NCBI RefSeq assembly: GCF_000153485.2
Contig: NC_018721.1
Span: 3,472,001 to 3,536,000, forward strand
DNA: 64,000 nt
Source: Psychroflexus torquis ATCC 700755
Lineage (GTDB): Bacteria; Bacteroidota; Bacteroidia; Flavobacteriales; Flavobacteriaceae
Direction of reading: 5' to 3'
In this document: positions 54,027 through 63,135 of the stretch, one piece after another
How positions within the stretch are numbered: position 1 is the first letter of the stretch
How the letters are laid out: each line of letters starts with the position of its first letter
Translations under genes and position numbers: made by a program
Notes under the pieces: generated by a model
Databases searched by the model: none
What the model saw: only the letters and a program-made list of their open reading frames with translations
What the model was told of the DNA's origin: nothing

Positions 54027-54057
54027 AAAAAAAGCCCAAGATATACTTGGGCTTTTT
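54027..54057. terminator. Rho-independent terminator
   Basis: AAAAAGCCCAAG and CTTGGGCTTTTT form a symmetric stem between the coiled-coil gene and msrA. It most probably ends the upstream minus-strand transcript (Nif3-like, CdsZ-like). Confidence 0.85.
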
Positions 54058-54077
54058 GATATAAGGTAAGTTTTAAA

Positions 54078-54860
54078 TTACGACAATTTTGTAAACATCT
54101 TTTGCATTTTCTCCTCTTCTTCTCTAGCCAATTCCTGATCTACAAGAATTCTTCCACTGTGTTCATCGATAATTACTTTACGTCTAGCAGCAATTTCAAC
54201 TTGAACTTGTGGTGGGATGGTAAAGAAAGAACCACCAGAGGCCCCTCTTTGTATGGTCACAACGGCCATACCGTTTTTGACATTTTTTCGAATTCTAGTA
54301 TAGGCTTTTACCAAGCGCTCTTCGATGTCTTTCTTAAACTTATCTGATTTTAATGCAAGAGCATCTTCTTCTTTTTCAGTTTCCTTTAAGATATTGTCTA
54401 ACTCAGATTTTTTGTGGTCTAAGTGATTTTGTCTTTCTGATAATTTTTCTTTAGCGTCTTGAATCACAACTGTTTTATGTTCTATTTGAGCATAAAATTC
54501 TTTGATGTGTTTTTGAGCCAATTCAATTTCTAATTCTTGAAATTCAACTTCTTTAGTCAATGCATCAAACTCCCGGTTGTTTCTTACGTTGTCCTGCTGT
54601 CCTTTGTATTTTTTGATCATAGCTTCAGCTTCTACGATGGACAGTTTTCTATCTTTTATTTTTTCTTCTGTAATCTCAAGATCAGATTCTAACTTTTCAA
54701 TCCTTTTTGTAAGTCCAGCAACTTCATCTTCCAAATCTTCAACTTCAAGAGGTAATTCTCCTCGCATATTTCTAATCTCGTCAATACGTGAGTCTATTAA
54801 CTGTAAATCATATAAAGCTCTCAATTTCTGCTCTACTGTAACCTCTTTTTTCTTAGCCAT
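54078..54860 (-). CDS. CdsZ-like coiled-coil protein (zinc-ribbon family, cysteines lost)
   Basis: About 260 residues from the ATG at 54858-54860. Residues 15-190 form a long coiled coil (LEDEVAGLTKRIEKLESDLE, EDALALKSDKFKKDIEERL). The C-terminal domain aligns with the C4-type zinc-ribbon protein family (DUF164/CdsZ): GASGGSFFTIPPQVQVEIAA and IIDEHSGRILVDQEL. The four Cys of other members (CGGCxxxLPPQ...C..CGRIL) are replaced, so no zinc site remains. It starts 2 bp after the Nif3-like stop codon. Family members are linked to translation and ribosome functions, but the role is unsettled. Confidence 0.8.
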   Translation of the reverse strand: MAKKKEVTVEQKLRALYDLQLIDSRIDEIRNMRGELPLEVEDLEDEVAGLTKRIEKLESDLEITEEKIKDRKLSIVEAEAMIKKYKGQQDNVRNNREFDALTKEVEFQELEIELAQKHIKEFYAQIEHKTVVIQDAKEKLSERQNHLDHKKSELDNILKETEKEEDALALKSDKFKKDIEERLVKAYTRIRKNVKNGMAVVTIQRGASGGSFFTIPPQVQVEIAARRKVIIDEHSGRILVDQELAREEEEKMQKMFTKLS

Positions 54861-54862
54861 AA

Positions 54863-55957
54863 TCAAAAATATTGAATCGGGTTGGTATTATTATTTGATA
54901 AAACGAGTGCAAAATTAAGAAATTTTTCCGTAAGATAAGCATGTATTAATTCTTTTGTAAACTGCTCGCTTTCATAATGCCCAATATCTGCTAAAATGAT
55001 GCTATTTTCAGCTTTGTAGAAGTCATGATATTTTAAATCTGCGGTGATGTAAAGGTCTGCTTTCGCCGCTTTAGCTTGATCAATAGCAAAAGCTCCGCTG
55101 CCCCCTAAAACCGCAACGCGTTTTATGTCTTTAGAAATGAACTGGGAATGACGTATGCTTGTGGTCTTGAATACAGACTTCACATGCCTTAGAGCTTCCT
55201 CGGCAGTTTTAGCTATTTCAAATTCGCCTATCATACCTATCCCTCTCTGTTGATCTACGTTTTCTAAAGTTTCAATTTCATGGGCGACTTCTTCATAAGG
55301 ATGACTCTTAAAAAGAGCTTTTAAGAGAGAAGATTCAAGATGAGATGAAAACATCATATTAATTTGGACTTCTTCTTCAAATTGTGTGACTCCAGGTGTT
55401 CCAATTGTCGGGTTGGAATCTTCATTTCCATTAAAAGTACCAGTCCCGTTTATATTAAAACTGCAGTAATTGTAATTTCCTATATTACCTCCGCCAGCGT
55501 CAAATAAGGCATGTCTTACGACTTCTGCATTTGCTTTTGGGACATAGGTGGTAAGCTTTTTGATTGTTTTGGATTTTGGAATTAAGATCGAAGTGTTTAT
55601 CAATCCAAGTTTTTCACACATCATGCCATTCACCCCGTTATAAACATTGTCTAAAGCGGTATGCATGGCATATATAGCGATATCATTTTTTATAGCTTTG
55701 TGGACTACACGCTCTACATAGTTTTTACGGTTCAATTTCTTTAAGCCAGAAAAAATAATAGGATGAAAACTAATAATCAAGTTGCATTTTTTTTCAATAG
55801 CTTCATCAACTATAGTTTCAAGCGTGTCTAGAGTGACTAAAACACCGGTCACCACTGTAGTGAACTCTCCTATAAGTAGGCCTGTATTATCAAAATCTTC
55901 AGCATAGTAAGAAGGGGCTAGTTCTTCTATAGCATTCGTAAAATCTTTTACAATCAT
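54863..55957 (-). CDS. Nif3-like dinuclear metal-centre protein (YbgI family)
   Basis: 364 residues. N-terminal half: LAPSYYAEDFDNTGLLIGE, VTLDTLETIVDEAIEKKCNL, IISFHPIIFSGLKKL, and YAMHTALDNVYNGVNGMM, containing the metal-ligand His residues. A middle insert domain (PCD/ferredoxin-like, about 130-240) as in the longer Bacillus-type proteins is followed by DLYITADLKYHDFYKAENSI and DIGHYESEQFTKELIHAYLT with the last ligands. It forms toroidal hexamers with a dinuclear metal site; the reaction is debated (a GTP cyclohydrolase-like activity has been suggested). It is followed directly by the CdsZ-like gene, as in many genomes. Confidence 0.92.
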   Translation of the reverse strand: MIVKDFTNAIEELAPSYYAEDFDNTGLLIGEFTTVVTGVLVTLDTLETIVDEAIEKKCNLIISFHPIIFSGLKKLNRKNYVERVVHKAIKNDIAIYAMHTALDNVYNGVNGMMCEKLGLINTSILIPKSKTIKKLTTYVPKANAEVVRHALFDAGGGNIGNYNYCSFNINGTGTFNGNEDSNPTIGTPGVTQFEEEVQINMMFSSHLESSLLKALFKSHPYEEVAHEIETLENVDQQRGIGMIGEFEIAKTAEEALRHVKSVFKTTSIRHSQFISKDIKRVAVLGGSGAFAIDQAKAAKADLYITADLKYHDFYKAENSIILADIGHYESEQFTKELIHAYLTEKFLNFALVLSNNNTNPIQYF

Positions 55958-56004
55958 ATGAAATTTATTTAATGTCTAAATTTAAAAATTATAATTTTGC
56001 AATC

Positions 56005-57015
56005 ATGAAATACTTTAGATATTTCCTTTTTCCATTATCTGTCCTTTACGGCTGTATTTTATCTGTTCGTAATTTTTTATTTAATTATAGTTTTTTAAAG
56101 TCGAAGTCTTATTCGGTTCCTGTTATCTGCGTGGGAAACCTAAATACAGGAGGCACAGGGAAAACGCCAATGATTGAGCTCTTGGTAAGGATCTTAGGTG
56201 AAGATTATAGCTTAGCAACCTTAAGTCGAGGGTATAAGAGGACTACTAAGGGATTTATAGAGGTTAACGCTAATCATTCTTCATTGGACGTTGGTGACGA
56301 GCCTTTGCAATTTAAAAAAAACTTTCCAGACTTAAAGGTTGCCGTTGATGGTGATCGGCAGAGAGGAATTTCCAATTTGCTAAGCGTTTACCCAAGCCTG
56401 GATATGATTCTTCTGGATGATGCTTTTCAACATAGAAAAGTCAAACCAGACTTTTCTATACTCCTCACCACTTATAAGGATCTTTACGTGAGAGATTTTG
56501 TACTTCCCACAGGAAATTTAAGAGAGTTTCAAACGGGTGCAAAACGAGCGGACATGATCATAGTCACCAAGTGTCCAAAGGATTTAAGTAAAACAGAGCA
56601 AAAAGATATTGCTTTGCAATTGAGGCCTAAGCCTTATCAAAAGTTGTTATTCTCTTCGATTTTCTATTCTGAATTTGTAACGAATACACTTCAAAAAATA
56701 GATGTCAATAGTTTTAATAATTTCACCCTTGTTACCGGTATTGCTAATCCAAGCCCTTTAGTTCGTCATTTAAAAGCTTTGGATAAAGAGTTTAGCCATG
56801 AAAAATCCCCAGACCATCATGAATTTTCTGCTGCGGAAATACAAAGACTTCAAAAGTTACCTTTACTATTGACAACCCAAAAAGACTATATGAGGTTAAA
56901 AACGGAGTTCTCACCTGAGAAATTATTCTATCTACCAATTGAATCTCGTATCCTAGATGATCCAGATTCACTGAAATTAAATATAGAAAAGCAACTCTTT
57001 GAAAATTTGGAATAG
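56005..57015 (+). CDS. lpxK: Tetraacyldisaccharide 4'-kinase
   Basis: About 336 residues from the ATG at 56005-56007 (MKYFRYFLFPLSVLYG). Upstream in-frame codons to 55972 overlap the region between divergent starts. Lipid A synthesis: phosphorylates the tetraacyl-disaccharide at 4'. Motifs: VGNLNTGGTGKTPMIELLVR (P-loop), LSRGYKR, DVGDEPLQF, VDGDRQRG, LLDDAFQHRKVKPDFSILLT and LPTGNLREF. The C-terminal ITGIANPSPLVRHL-like segment (LVTGIANPSPLVRHLKALDK) is typical. It diverges from the Nif3-like gene by about 47 bp. Confidence 0.95.
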   Translation: MKYFRYFLFPLSVLYGCILSVRNFLFNYSFLKSKSYSVPVICVGNLNTGGTGKTPMIELLVRILGEDYSLATLSRGYKRTTKGFIEVNANHSSLDVGDEPLQFKKNFPDLKVAVDGDRQRGISNLLSVYPSLDMILLDDAFQHRKVKPDFSILLTTYKDLYVRDFVLPTGNLREFQTGAKRADMIIVTKCPKDLSKTEQKDIALQLRPKPYQKLLFSSIFYSEFVTNTLQKIDVNSFNNFTLVTGIANPSPLVRHLKALDKEFSHEKSPDHHEFSAAEIQRLQKLPLLLTTQKDYMRLKTEFSPEKLFYLPIESRILDDPDSLKLNIEKQLFENLE

Positions 57016-57037
57016 ATAGTTACAAACATTTCGAATA

Positions 57038-57072
57038 TTTGCTTGTTTAATAGATTCTTTTATTTAAATTTG
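57038..57072 (+). promoter_or_regulatory. Candidate promoter of rpmE2
   Basis: TTTG (57038-57041) and TAAATTTG (57065-57072) fit the Bacteroidetes TTTG/TAnnTTTG form, with a 23-bp spacer that is slightly long. They lie 32 bp upstream of the L31 start codon. Confidence 0.5.
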
Positions 57073-57103
57073 CAATCTGAATTAATTTAGTAAAGACGAT
57101 ACG

Positions 57104-57370
57104 ATGAGAAAAGGAATACATCCAGAAAATTATAGATTAGTAGCGTTTAAAGATATGTCCAATGATGATGTGTTTTTAACAAAATCCACAGCTCAAACTA
57201 AAGAAACTCTTGAAGTTGATGGGGAAGAATATCCTCTTATAAAACTTGAAATTTCAAGGTCATCACACCCCTTCTATACTGGCAAAACAAAACTTGTTGA
57301 TAGTGCGGGTCGTATTGATAAGTTTAAAAGCAAATACAAGAAGTTCAAAAAAGAAGATAAAAAGGCGTAG
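57104..57370 (+). CDS. rpmE2: 50S ribosomal protein L31, type B
   Basis: 88 residues, the size of the type B protein. Motifs: [20 protein letters not shown], then [40 protein letters not shown], and [11 protein letters not shown]. The CxxC zinc motif of type A L31 is absent, which marks the zinc-independent form. In Bacteroidetes this is normally the only L31. A weak hairpin follows at about 57388-57418. Confidence 0.95.
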   Translation: MRKGIHPENYRLVAFKDMSNDDVFLTKSTAQTKETLEVDGEEYPLIKLEISRSSHPFYTGKTKLVDSAGRIDKFKSKYKKFKKEDKKA

Positions 57371-57450
57371 CTCTTTTTTAGTATATAATAAAAACTTTCA
57401 ATGCAAATTGGAGGTTTTTTTTGTTTTTAAATTCTAATGACAATGAAGTA

Positions 57451-57490
57451 AAAAAAAAGCCTCAAGAATTTATTTCTTGAGGCTTTTTTT
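57451..57490. terminator. Bidirectional terminator
   Basis: AAAAAAGCCTCAAGAA and TTCTTGAGGCTTTTTT form a long stem with A/T tracts on both sides, between rpmE2 and the convergent icd gene. Confidence 0.9.
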
Positions 57491-57500
57491 AATAAATCAC

Positions 57501-57590
57501 ACCAAATTAAATTTATAATGTCATGTGAATAAATTGATGAAAATCAGACATAAAAACGATTTATTGCAACATTATAGGTTTAACTTGATG
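57501..57590. repeat. MITE-like element, copy 3 (internally deleted)
   Basis: Starts ACCAAATTAAATTTATAATG and ends AACGATTTATTGCAACATTA, TAGGTTTAACTTG, matching the two ends of copy 1 (complement). The middle is missing, leaving about 90 bp. Confidence 0.55.
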
Positions 57591-57608
57591 TTAAAAGTTC
57601 CAATTCAA

Positions 57609-59837
57609 TTATTTAGTATCAATAATTGAATTTAATGTCGAACTTGGTCTCATTTGTTTGGCGACTAAATCTTCATCTGGAAAGTAATATCCGTTGATAT
57701 CGTTTTTCTGACCTTGAGCTTTTAGTAACTCATCATTGATTTTAGATTCGTTTTCCTCCAAGAAATTAGCCACCTTTTCAAATTCAGATTTCAAATCTGC
57801 ATCATCACTTTGATCAGCAAGCTCTTTTGCCCAGTATAAAGCTAAATAGAAATGTGTTCCTCTATTGTCTATTTCATTGACTTTTCGAGAGGGAGATTTA
57901 TCATTTTTCAAGTATTGACTATTTGCTTTATTCAATGTTTTGGCAATAACTTTTGCCTTTGCATTATTGGTTCTGTCTGCAATATCTTCAATAGAGACTG
58001 CAAGAGCTAAAAATTCTCCTAAAGAGTCCCATCTTAAATGGCCTTCTTTTAAAAATTGTTGGACATGTTTTGGGGCAGATCCACCAGCGCCAGTTTCATA
58101 CAATCCTCCACCAGCAAGTAATGGAACAATAGAAAGCATCTTTGCACTTGTGCCCAATTCTAGAATAGGGAAGAGATCTGTTAGGTAATCTCTAAGAACG
58201 TTACCCGTTACAGAGATAGTGTCTTTACAATCTTTTACTCTCTCTAGCGTGTATTGCATCGCTTCTTCTGGACTCATGATTTGCACATCCAAACCAGTTA
58301 AATCAAGGTCTTTTAAATACGTATTAACCTTAGTGATAAGATTTGCATCATGAGCTCTATTTTCATCCAACCAAAAAACAGCAGGATTCCCTGTTTTTTT
58401 AGCTCTTTTAACTGCTAAGCCTACCCAATCTTTAATAGGTAGATCTTTGGTTTGACACATTCTCCAAATGTCACCTTCTTTAACATCATGAGTCGTTAAA
58501 GCTTTATGGTTACGGTCTAAAACCTCTACACGTCCCTCTTTAGGTATGATAAACGTTTTGTCATGAGATCCATATTCTTCCGCCTTTTTGGCCATTAATC
58601 CAACATTGGAAACATTACCCATGGTAGTCACATCAAAAGCTCCATGTTTTTGACAGAAATCAATCACTTGTTGATATATTCCAGCATAGCTTCTGTCTGG
58701 TATAACAGCTTTCATGTCTTGAGTTTGATCATGCTTATTCCACATCTTACCCCCAGCTTTTATAGCGGCGGGCATAGAAGCATCAATAATAACATTACTT
58801 GGGACATGCAAGTTGGTGATACCTTTTGAAGAGTCTACCATCGCTAAATCCGCTTTACTAGCATATACGTCTTCAAGCTCTTTGATAATGGTTTTAGCTT
58901 TTTCTTCTGGAAGTTTAGAGATTTTAGTATAAACATCTCCCAACCCATTGGTGGGGTCTACACCAATTTGATCAAATTCTGATTTGTATTTATCGAAAAT
59001 TTCTTTAAAATAAACGGTTACAGCATGACCAAAAATTACAGGATCTGAAACTTTCATCATGGTTGCTTTCAAGTGTACAGAAAACAAAACATCCTTTTCT
59101 TTGGCGTCCTTAATTTCTTCATCCAGAAATTCACGAAGGGCCTTTTTACTCATGACAGAAGAATCTATAACTTCTTTATCCTCAAGTTTTGTGCTGTCCT
59201 TCAAGACAGTTTGGTTGCCATTAGCATCTGTATGAACAATTTTCACATCATCTTCTGAGGTAAGAACAACAGACTTTTCACTTCCATAAAAATCTCCATC
59301 TTTCATTGTTGAAACATGGGTTTTAGACTCTTTGCTCCATTCATTCAATTTATGAGGATGATCTTGAGCATACTCCTTTACTGGACCAGCCACTCTTCTG
59401 TCTGAATTACCTTCCCTTAAGATAGGATTGACAGCACTTCCCAAGACTTTTGCAAATCTATTTTTTACATCTTTTTCCTTGTCGTTTTGTGGATCTTCAG
59501 GATAGCTAGGAATTTTATAGCCTTTGTCTTGTAGTTCTTTAATAGCTTCGGTTAGTTGTGGAACAGAAGCGCTTATGTTTGGAAGCTTAATGATGTTTGC
59601 TTCTGGAGTTTTGGCCAACTTTCCAAGATAAGTTAAGCTATCATCAACTTTTTGCTCTTCAGTTAAGTAATCACTGAAACTAGTCAAAATTCTTGCTGCC
59701 AGAGAGATGTCCTTGGACAGTATATTTATACCGGCGCTTTCTGTAAATCGCCTTATAATTGGTAAAAAAGAGTAGGTGGCTAGAGCTGGTGCTTCATCTG
59801 TTTTTGTATAGATGATTTTTGTACTATATTCTTCCAT
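57609..59837 (-). CDS. icd: NADP-dependent isocitrate dehydrogenase, monomeric type
   Basis: 742 residues, the length of the monomeric (IDH-II) class. N-terminus [20 protein letters not shown]. Conserved segments: [100 protein letters not shown] and [20 protein letters not shown] (substrate and NADP binding). It oxidises isocitrate to 2-oxoglutarate in the TCA cycle, giving NADPH. A -7-like box TATATTTG lies on the minus strand at 59873-59880. Confidence 0.97.
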   Translation of the reverse strand: MEEYSTKIIYTKTDEAPALATYSFLPIIRRFTESAGINILSKDISLAARILTSFSDYLTEEQKVDDSLTYLGKLAKTPEANIIKLPNISASVPQLTEAIKELQDKGYKIPSYPEDPQNDKEKDVKNRFAKVLGSAVNPILREGNSDRRVAGPVKEYAQDHPHKLNEWSKESKTHVSTMKDGDFYGSEKSVVLTSEDDVKIVHTDANGNQTVLKDSTKLEDKEVIDSSVMSKKALREFLDEEIKDAKEKDVLFSVHLKATMMKVSDPVIFGHAVTVYFKEIFDKYKSEFDQIGVDPTNGLGDVYTKISKLPEEKAKTIIKELEDVYASKADLAMVDSSKGITNLHVPSNVIIDASMPAAIKAGGKMWNKHDQTQDMKAVIPDRSYAGIYQQVIDFCQKHGAFDVTTMGNVSNVGLMAKKAEEYGSHDKTFIIPKEGRVEVLDRNHKALTTHDVKEGDIWRMCQTKDLPIKDWVGLAVKRAKKTGNPAVFWLDENRAHDANLITKVNTYLKDLDLTGLDVQIMSPEEAMQYTLERVKDCKDTISVTGNVLRDYLTDLFPILELGTSAKMLSIVPLLAGGGLYETGAGGSAPKHVQQFLKEGHLRWDSLGEFLALAVSIEDIADRTNNAKAKVIAKTLNKANSQYLKNDKSPSRKVNEIDNRGTHFYLALYWAKELADQSDDADLKSEFEKVANFLEENESKINDELLKAQGQKNDINGYYFPDEDLVAKQMRPSSTLNSIIDTK

Positions 59838-59933
59838 GAATTATAATTTATATTTAGAAATTGTTTAACCCTCAAATATAAAGATTTGAAATCTAAAAAC
59901 CTTGCTGAGAGGGTTATAAGGCTGTTAAAAACT

Positions 59934-59971
59934 AAAAAAACCTTCTATTGAATTCAATAGAAGGTTTTTTT
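59934..59971. terminator. Bidirectional terminator
   Basis: AACCTTCTATTG and CAATAGAAGGTT around a central AATT, bordered by A7 and T7. It lies just 3' of rplS on the minus strand. Confidence 0.92.
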
Positions 59972-59989
59972 AAAGATCGAAAAAATAAA

Positions 59990-60340
59990 CTAGTTGGTTC
60001 TTTTTTCTTTAATTCTTGCTTTTTTACCAGTAAGGTTTCTGAAATAATAAATTCTAGCGCGTCTGACACTACCTCTTTTATTAATTTCAATTTTTTGAAT
60101 AGCAGGCATGTTAATTGGAAAAATCTTCTCAACTCCTACAGTTCCACTCATCTTACGAATAGTGAAGGTTTTTGATACTCCAGGTCCTTTAATCTGAATA
60201 ACGACTCCTTTATAAAACTGAGTACGTGTTTTTTGACCTTCCTTAATTTCGTAGTATACTGTAATAGTATCACCAGCAGAAAATTCTGGAAAATCTTTCT
60301 TTTCGACAAATTCGTCTTGTACAAATTTTACTAAATCCAT
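59990..60340 (-). CDS. rplS: 50S ribosomal protein L19
   Basis: 116 residues. Motifs: FPEFSAGDTITVYYEIKEGQ, RTQFYKGVVIQIKGPGVSKT, FTIRKMSGTVGVEKIFPINM and KRGSVRRARIYYFRNLTGKK. The length is normal. L19 sits at the 30S-50S interface. Its gene follows trmD by 105 bp, the common trmD-rplS order, so they may be co-transcribed; a terminator follows. Confidence 0.98.
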   Translation of the reverse strand: MDLVKFVQDEFVEKKDFPEFSAGDTITVYYEIKEGQKTRTQFYKGVVIQIKGPGVSKTFTIRKMSGTVGVEKIFPINMPAIQKIEINKRGSVRRARIYYFRNLTGKKARIKEKRTN

Positions 60341-60445
60341 TGTATTGGGTTTTAATATAACCTAAACCAACATTCACGCATTTCGTCAGAGGTTGAATTA
60401 GCGATTGCAAAAATACATAAAAAATCGTTTTATGCAAATCTAAAT

Positions 60446-61126
60446 TTAATCTTCCTTCAATAAGTCTGGTCTGAGCTCTTTGGTTCTTTCTAGGGCTTTT
60501 TCATCTCTCCATTCGTCGACTTTTCTTTGGTGTCCGCTTAATAAAATCTTTGGAACTTCTAATCCTTTGTAGGTTGAAGGTCTTGTATAAATGGGCGGAG
60601 ATAGCAAATCATCTTGAAAAGCATCGGTTAGAGCAGAGGTTTCGTTTCCAAGTACACCAGGGATAAGTCTTATGATGCTATCACACAAGACTGCTGCTGC
60701 CAACTCTCCTCCAGAAAGGACATAGTCACCAATAGAGATTTCTCTTGTGATAAAGAGCTCCCTTACGCGTTGGTCTACTCCTTTATAATGGCCGCAAAGC
60801 ATTATTAAGTTGCCTTTTAGGGAGAGCGTATTTGCCATGGCTTGGTTTAAGACTTCTCCATCTGGGGTGAGGTAAATGACTTCATCATAATCTCTTTCAC
60901 CTTTCAATTTAGAAATGCATTTGTCGATAGGCTCCACCATCATCACCATTCCTGCACCGCCACCATATTGGTAATCGTCAATCTGTTTATAACTGAGAGT
61001 GGTATAATCTCTAAGATTATGAATATGGATTTCTACTAGTTTTTTTTCAATGGATCTCTTTAGGATAGAAGCCTCAAATGGGCTCTTTAGTAAATCCGGA
61101 ACTACAGTAATAATATCTATTCGCAT
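60446..61126 (-). CDS. trmD: tRNA (guanine-N1)-methyltransferase
   Basis: 226 residues. SPOUT-class enzyme making m1G37 in tRNA, which prevents frameshifting. Motifs: [76 protein letters not shown], and [20 protein letters not shown], with the trefoil-knot SAM site around GHYKGVD and [11 protein letters not shown]. It begins 3 bp after the MFS gene, so it is part of that transcript. Confidence 0.98.
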   Translation of the reverse strand: MRIDIITVVPDLLKSPFEASILKRSIEKKLVEIHIHNLRDYTTLSYKQIDDYQYGGGAGMVMMVEPIDKCISKLKGERDYDEVIYLTPDGEVLNQAMANTLSLKGNLIMLCGHYKGVDQRVRELFITREISIGDYVLSGGELAAAVLCDSIIRLIPGVLGNETSALTDAFQDDLLSPPIYTRPSTYKGLEVPKILLSGHQRKVDEWRDEKALERTKELRPDLLKED

Positions 61127-61129
61127 TTC

Positions 61130-62428
61130 TTAAACTTTTTTGAGTTTGTAGCTCAATGTTATACAGGCGACCAAAAGTAAAAGGAAAAACCAAAATTGAT
61201 AGGCTAGTCCAAAATGTTTTGCAATAAGGCCGAATGAAGCAGCTACTATGGTAAATAATCCAATTAATGTGTTTGCAACAGAAACATATGTTGGCCGCTC
61301 TTTTTCTGGGGCATAGTCTATAATGTACGTTTTTCTGCTCAATCTTGCTCCAGAATAAGCAACGCCATTAATAAATAAGACTGGCATAAAATAGTAAAAA
61401 TTGAGGGTTTCATTATCAAAATAAACAAAAACCAGCGCATATAAAATACTCAATATAGACAAGCTAGCTGAAATTCTCATAAGCTGTAAACTAGATCTAT
61501 CTGCCAATCTCCCCCAAATAGGACTACTTACTATTTGTGCTAGACTACCAATGACAATGATATAGCCTAAATAGTTCCAGTTTCCTTTGCTTACATCTTT
61601 TGCAAGCAGGATAAAAAATGGGTCTAATAGAGGAATTGCCATTAACAATGCTCTGGTAATGATGAAATTCCTGTACGATGAATCTTTCTTTAATAGGGAA
61701 ACTCCAGTTTTTATTTCTTCTAAAGGGGTTCTTCCTCCCTCTGTAGACCCCGGTTGTTCTTTAATAGCTGAAAATAAAATTGAGGCAAAAATCCAAAGTA
61801 CGGCAGCACAAGCAAATAGGCCAACGTATAGCCACTTGCTATCTTCTCCTTTTAGAAAAAATACTAAAGAGCCTCCAGCAATAAGAGCTAGAGACCCTCC
61901 AAATGTAGATCTATAACTCAACATTTGACCTCTTTCTCCTTTGGGGACAGTTTTTCCAGTGACGTCTTTGAAGCTTACAGAGCCAACTCCTGAAGCTATA
62001 CTAAATAGAAGTAATAAGAAGACAATAGCATAACTTACGAAGGTCTGGTTATCGATAAAGGCAAGTAAGATTGCTGAAACAAGTAAACATAAGCCTTGAG
62101 TAAATCCAGCAGCAACCCAATACGGTTTTCGTTTTTGTTTTTCTCTTATCTTTCCGCTCACAAAAAGCTGTGGCAAAAGAGATCCTATGTCTTTTATAGG
62201 GACCAACATACCGATAAGAAAAAGTGGTGCTCCAAGAAAACTCAATATCCAAGGTAGAGTAAGCCCTGGGCTTATTAATTTTTCTGCAAATTTAGTAAGG
62301 CTACCATTAAAAATATTTAATATGAAGTTTTTTGGAAGATGTGTGCATTGGTCGTCCGGAATGGATTCGCAAATTCTAGCATCGGTATCCTCAGTCAAAA
62401 ATTCATAAAAATCTTCGGTCTTGGCCAT
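61130..62428 (-). CDS. MFS transporter
   Basis: 432 residues with about 12 membrane segments (e.g. LPWILSFLGAPLFLIGMLVP, WVAAGFTQGLCLLVSAILLA, LALIAGGSLVFFLKG, FWFFLLLLVACITLSYKLKK). Between TM2 and TM3 is SGKIREKQKRKPYWVAAG and later GQMLSYRSTFGG. A central loop (EQPGSTEGGRTPLEEIKTGV) divides the halves. Substrate unknown. Its start overlaps the stop of the upstream coiled-coil gene by one base (TAATG), and it ends 3 bp before trmD, so the three are co-expressed. Confidence 0.88.
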   Translation of the reverse strand: MAKTEDFYEFLTEDTDARICESIPDDQCTHLPKNFILNIFNGSLTKFAEKLISPGLTLPWILSFLGAPLFLIGMLVPIKDIGSLLPQLFVSGKIREKQKRKPYWVAAGFTQGLCLLVSAILLAFIDNQTFVSYAIVFLLLLFSIASGVGSVSFKDVTGKTVPKGERGQMLSYRSTFGGSLALIAGGSLVFFLKGEDSKWLYVGLFACAAVLWIFASILFSAIKEQPGSTEGGRTPLEEIKTGVSLLKKDSSYRNFIITRALLMAIPLLDPFFILLAKDVSKGNWNYLGYIIVIGSLAQIVSSPIWGRLADRSSLQLMRISASLSILSILYALVFVYFDNETLNFYYFMPVLFINGVAYSGARLSRKTYIIDYAPEKERPTYVSVANTLIGLFTIVAASFGLIAKHFGLAYQFWFFLLLLVACITLSYKLKKV

Positions 62429-63039
62429 TATTTTTGATTGCCCTTACTCAATTTCTGAACTTTATTTTTTTCGTCTTGAAGTTCTCTTCCCAATTTCTGT
62501 TGCTTTTCTAAAGAGATGCGTTTATAACTTTCATGGTCTGCATCTAGATTTTTTAAATTCTGCTTAGCTTCTTTGGTAAGAAGATTACTCCTGTTGTATT
62601 TAAAAATAAATAAGAATAACAAAATAATGAGAACAGCCATGATAGACCACGTTATCGTTTTATAATTTGATTTTGTTAAAGGCATCTCTAAAAATACAAT
62701 TTCATCTTTTTCGTTTTGAAGACCAGACAATTCTTTATTCAGGCCAGATACTTCTGTGATTAAACTTTGAATTTGTTTGTCTTGAGATTGAATACTGTCT
62801 TTTAGACTAGAGATATCTGTTTTCAATAAATCAAAAGCAGTAAAAACTTTCTTAATTGCAGCATTGATTTCAACTTTTTCTACAACCTTGTATTGCTGGT
62901 AATTATTAGACTTATCTACTAAAGTTTCAAGATTTTTTATTGCTGAAGGCTGCTGGTCTTGTTCTTTATTCTCTTTGTTTTGAGAAAAAGATAGGCTTGT
63001 GCAAAAAAAAGCAATAGCTAAAAGGTATAAGGGTTTCAT
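62428..63039 (-). CDS. Exported coiled-coil protein with one membrane helix, unknown function
   Basis: 203 residues. A signal peptide (LYLLAIAFFCTSLSFSQ) is followed by a periplasmic coiled-coil region (residues 50-120: IKKVFTAFDLLKTDISSLKD, SLITEVSGLNKELSGLQNEK). A membrane helix (ITWSIMAVLIILLFLFIFKY, about 133-152) precedes a charged, coiled cytoplasmic tail. No known domain was recognised. It overlaps the MFS gene by one base. Orthologues of such tRNA-seq-like or coiled-coil proteins often precede trmD in Flavobacteriia, but I cannot confirm this one's role. Confidence 0.65.
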   Translation of the reverse strand: MKPLYLLAIAFFCTSLSFSQNKENKEQDQQPSAIKNLETLVDKSNNYQQYKVVEKVEINAAIKKVFTAFDLLKTDISSLKDSIQSQDKQIQSLITEVSGLNKELSGLQNEKDEIVFLEMPLTKSNYKTITWSIMAVLIILLFLFIFKYNRSNLLTKEAKQNLKNLDADHESYKRISLEKQQKLGRELQDEKNKVQKLSKGNQK

Positions 63040-63100
63040 ACTAATTTAATTTTGAAGCAAAAGTATTTAAAATGCATCTAATAAAATCAATATCAAAAAT

Positions 63101-63127
63101 AAAAATCCTTGAAGTTCAAGGATTTTT
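63101..63127. terminator. Terminator between gap and the coiled-coil gene
   Basis: AAAAATCCTTGAA and TTCAAGGATTTTT form a perfect stem with A/T tracts, 9 bp after the gap stop codon on the minus strand. Confidence 0.85.
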
Positions 63128-63135
63128 ATGGGAAA

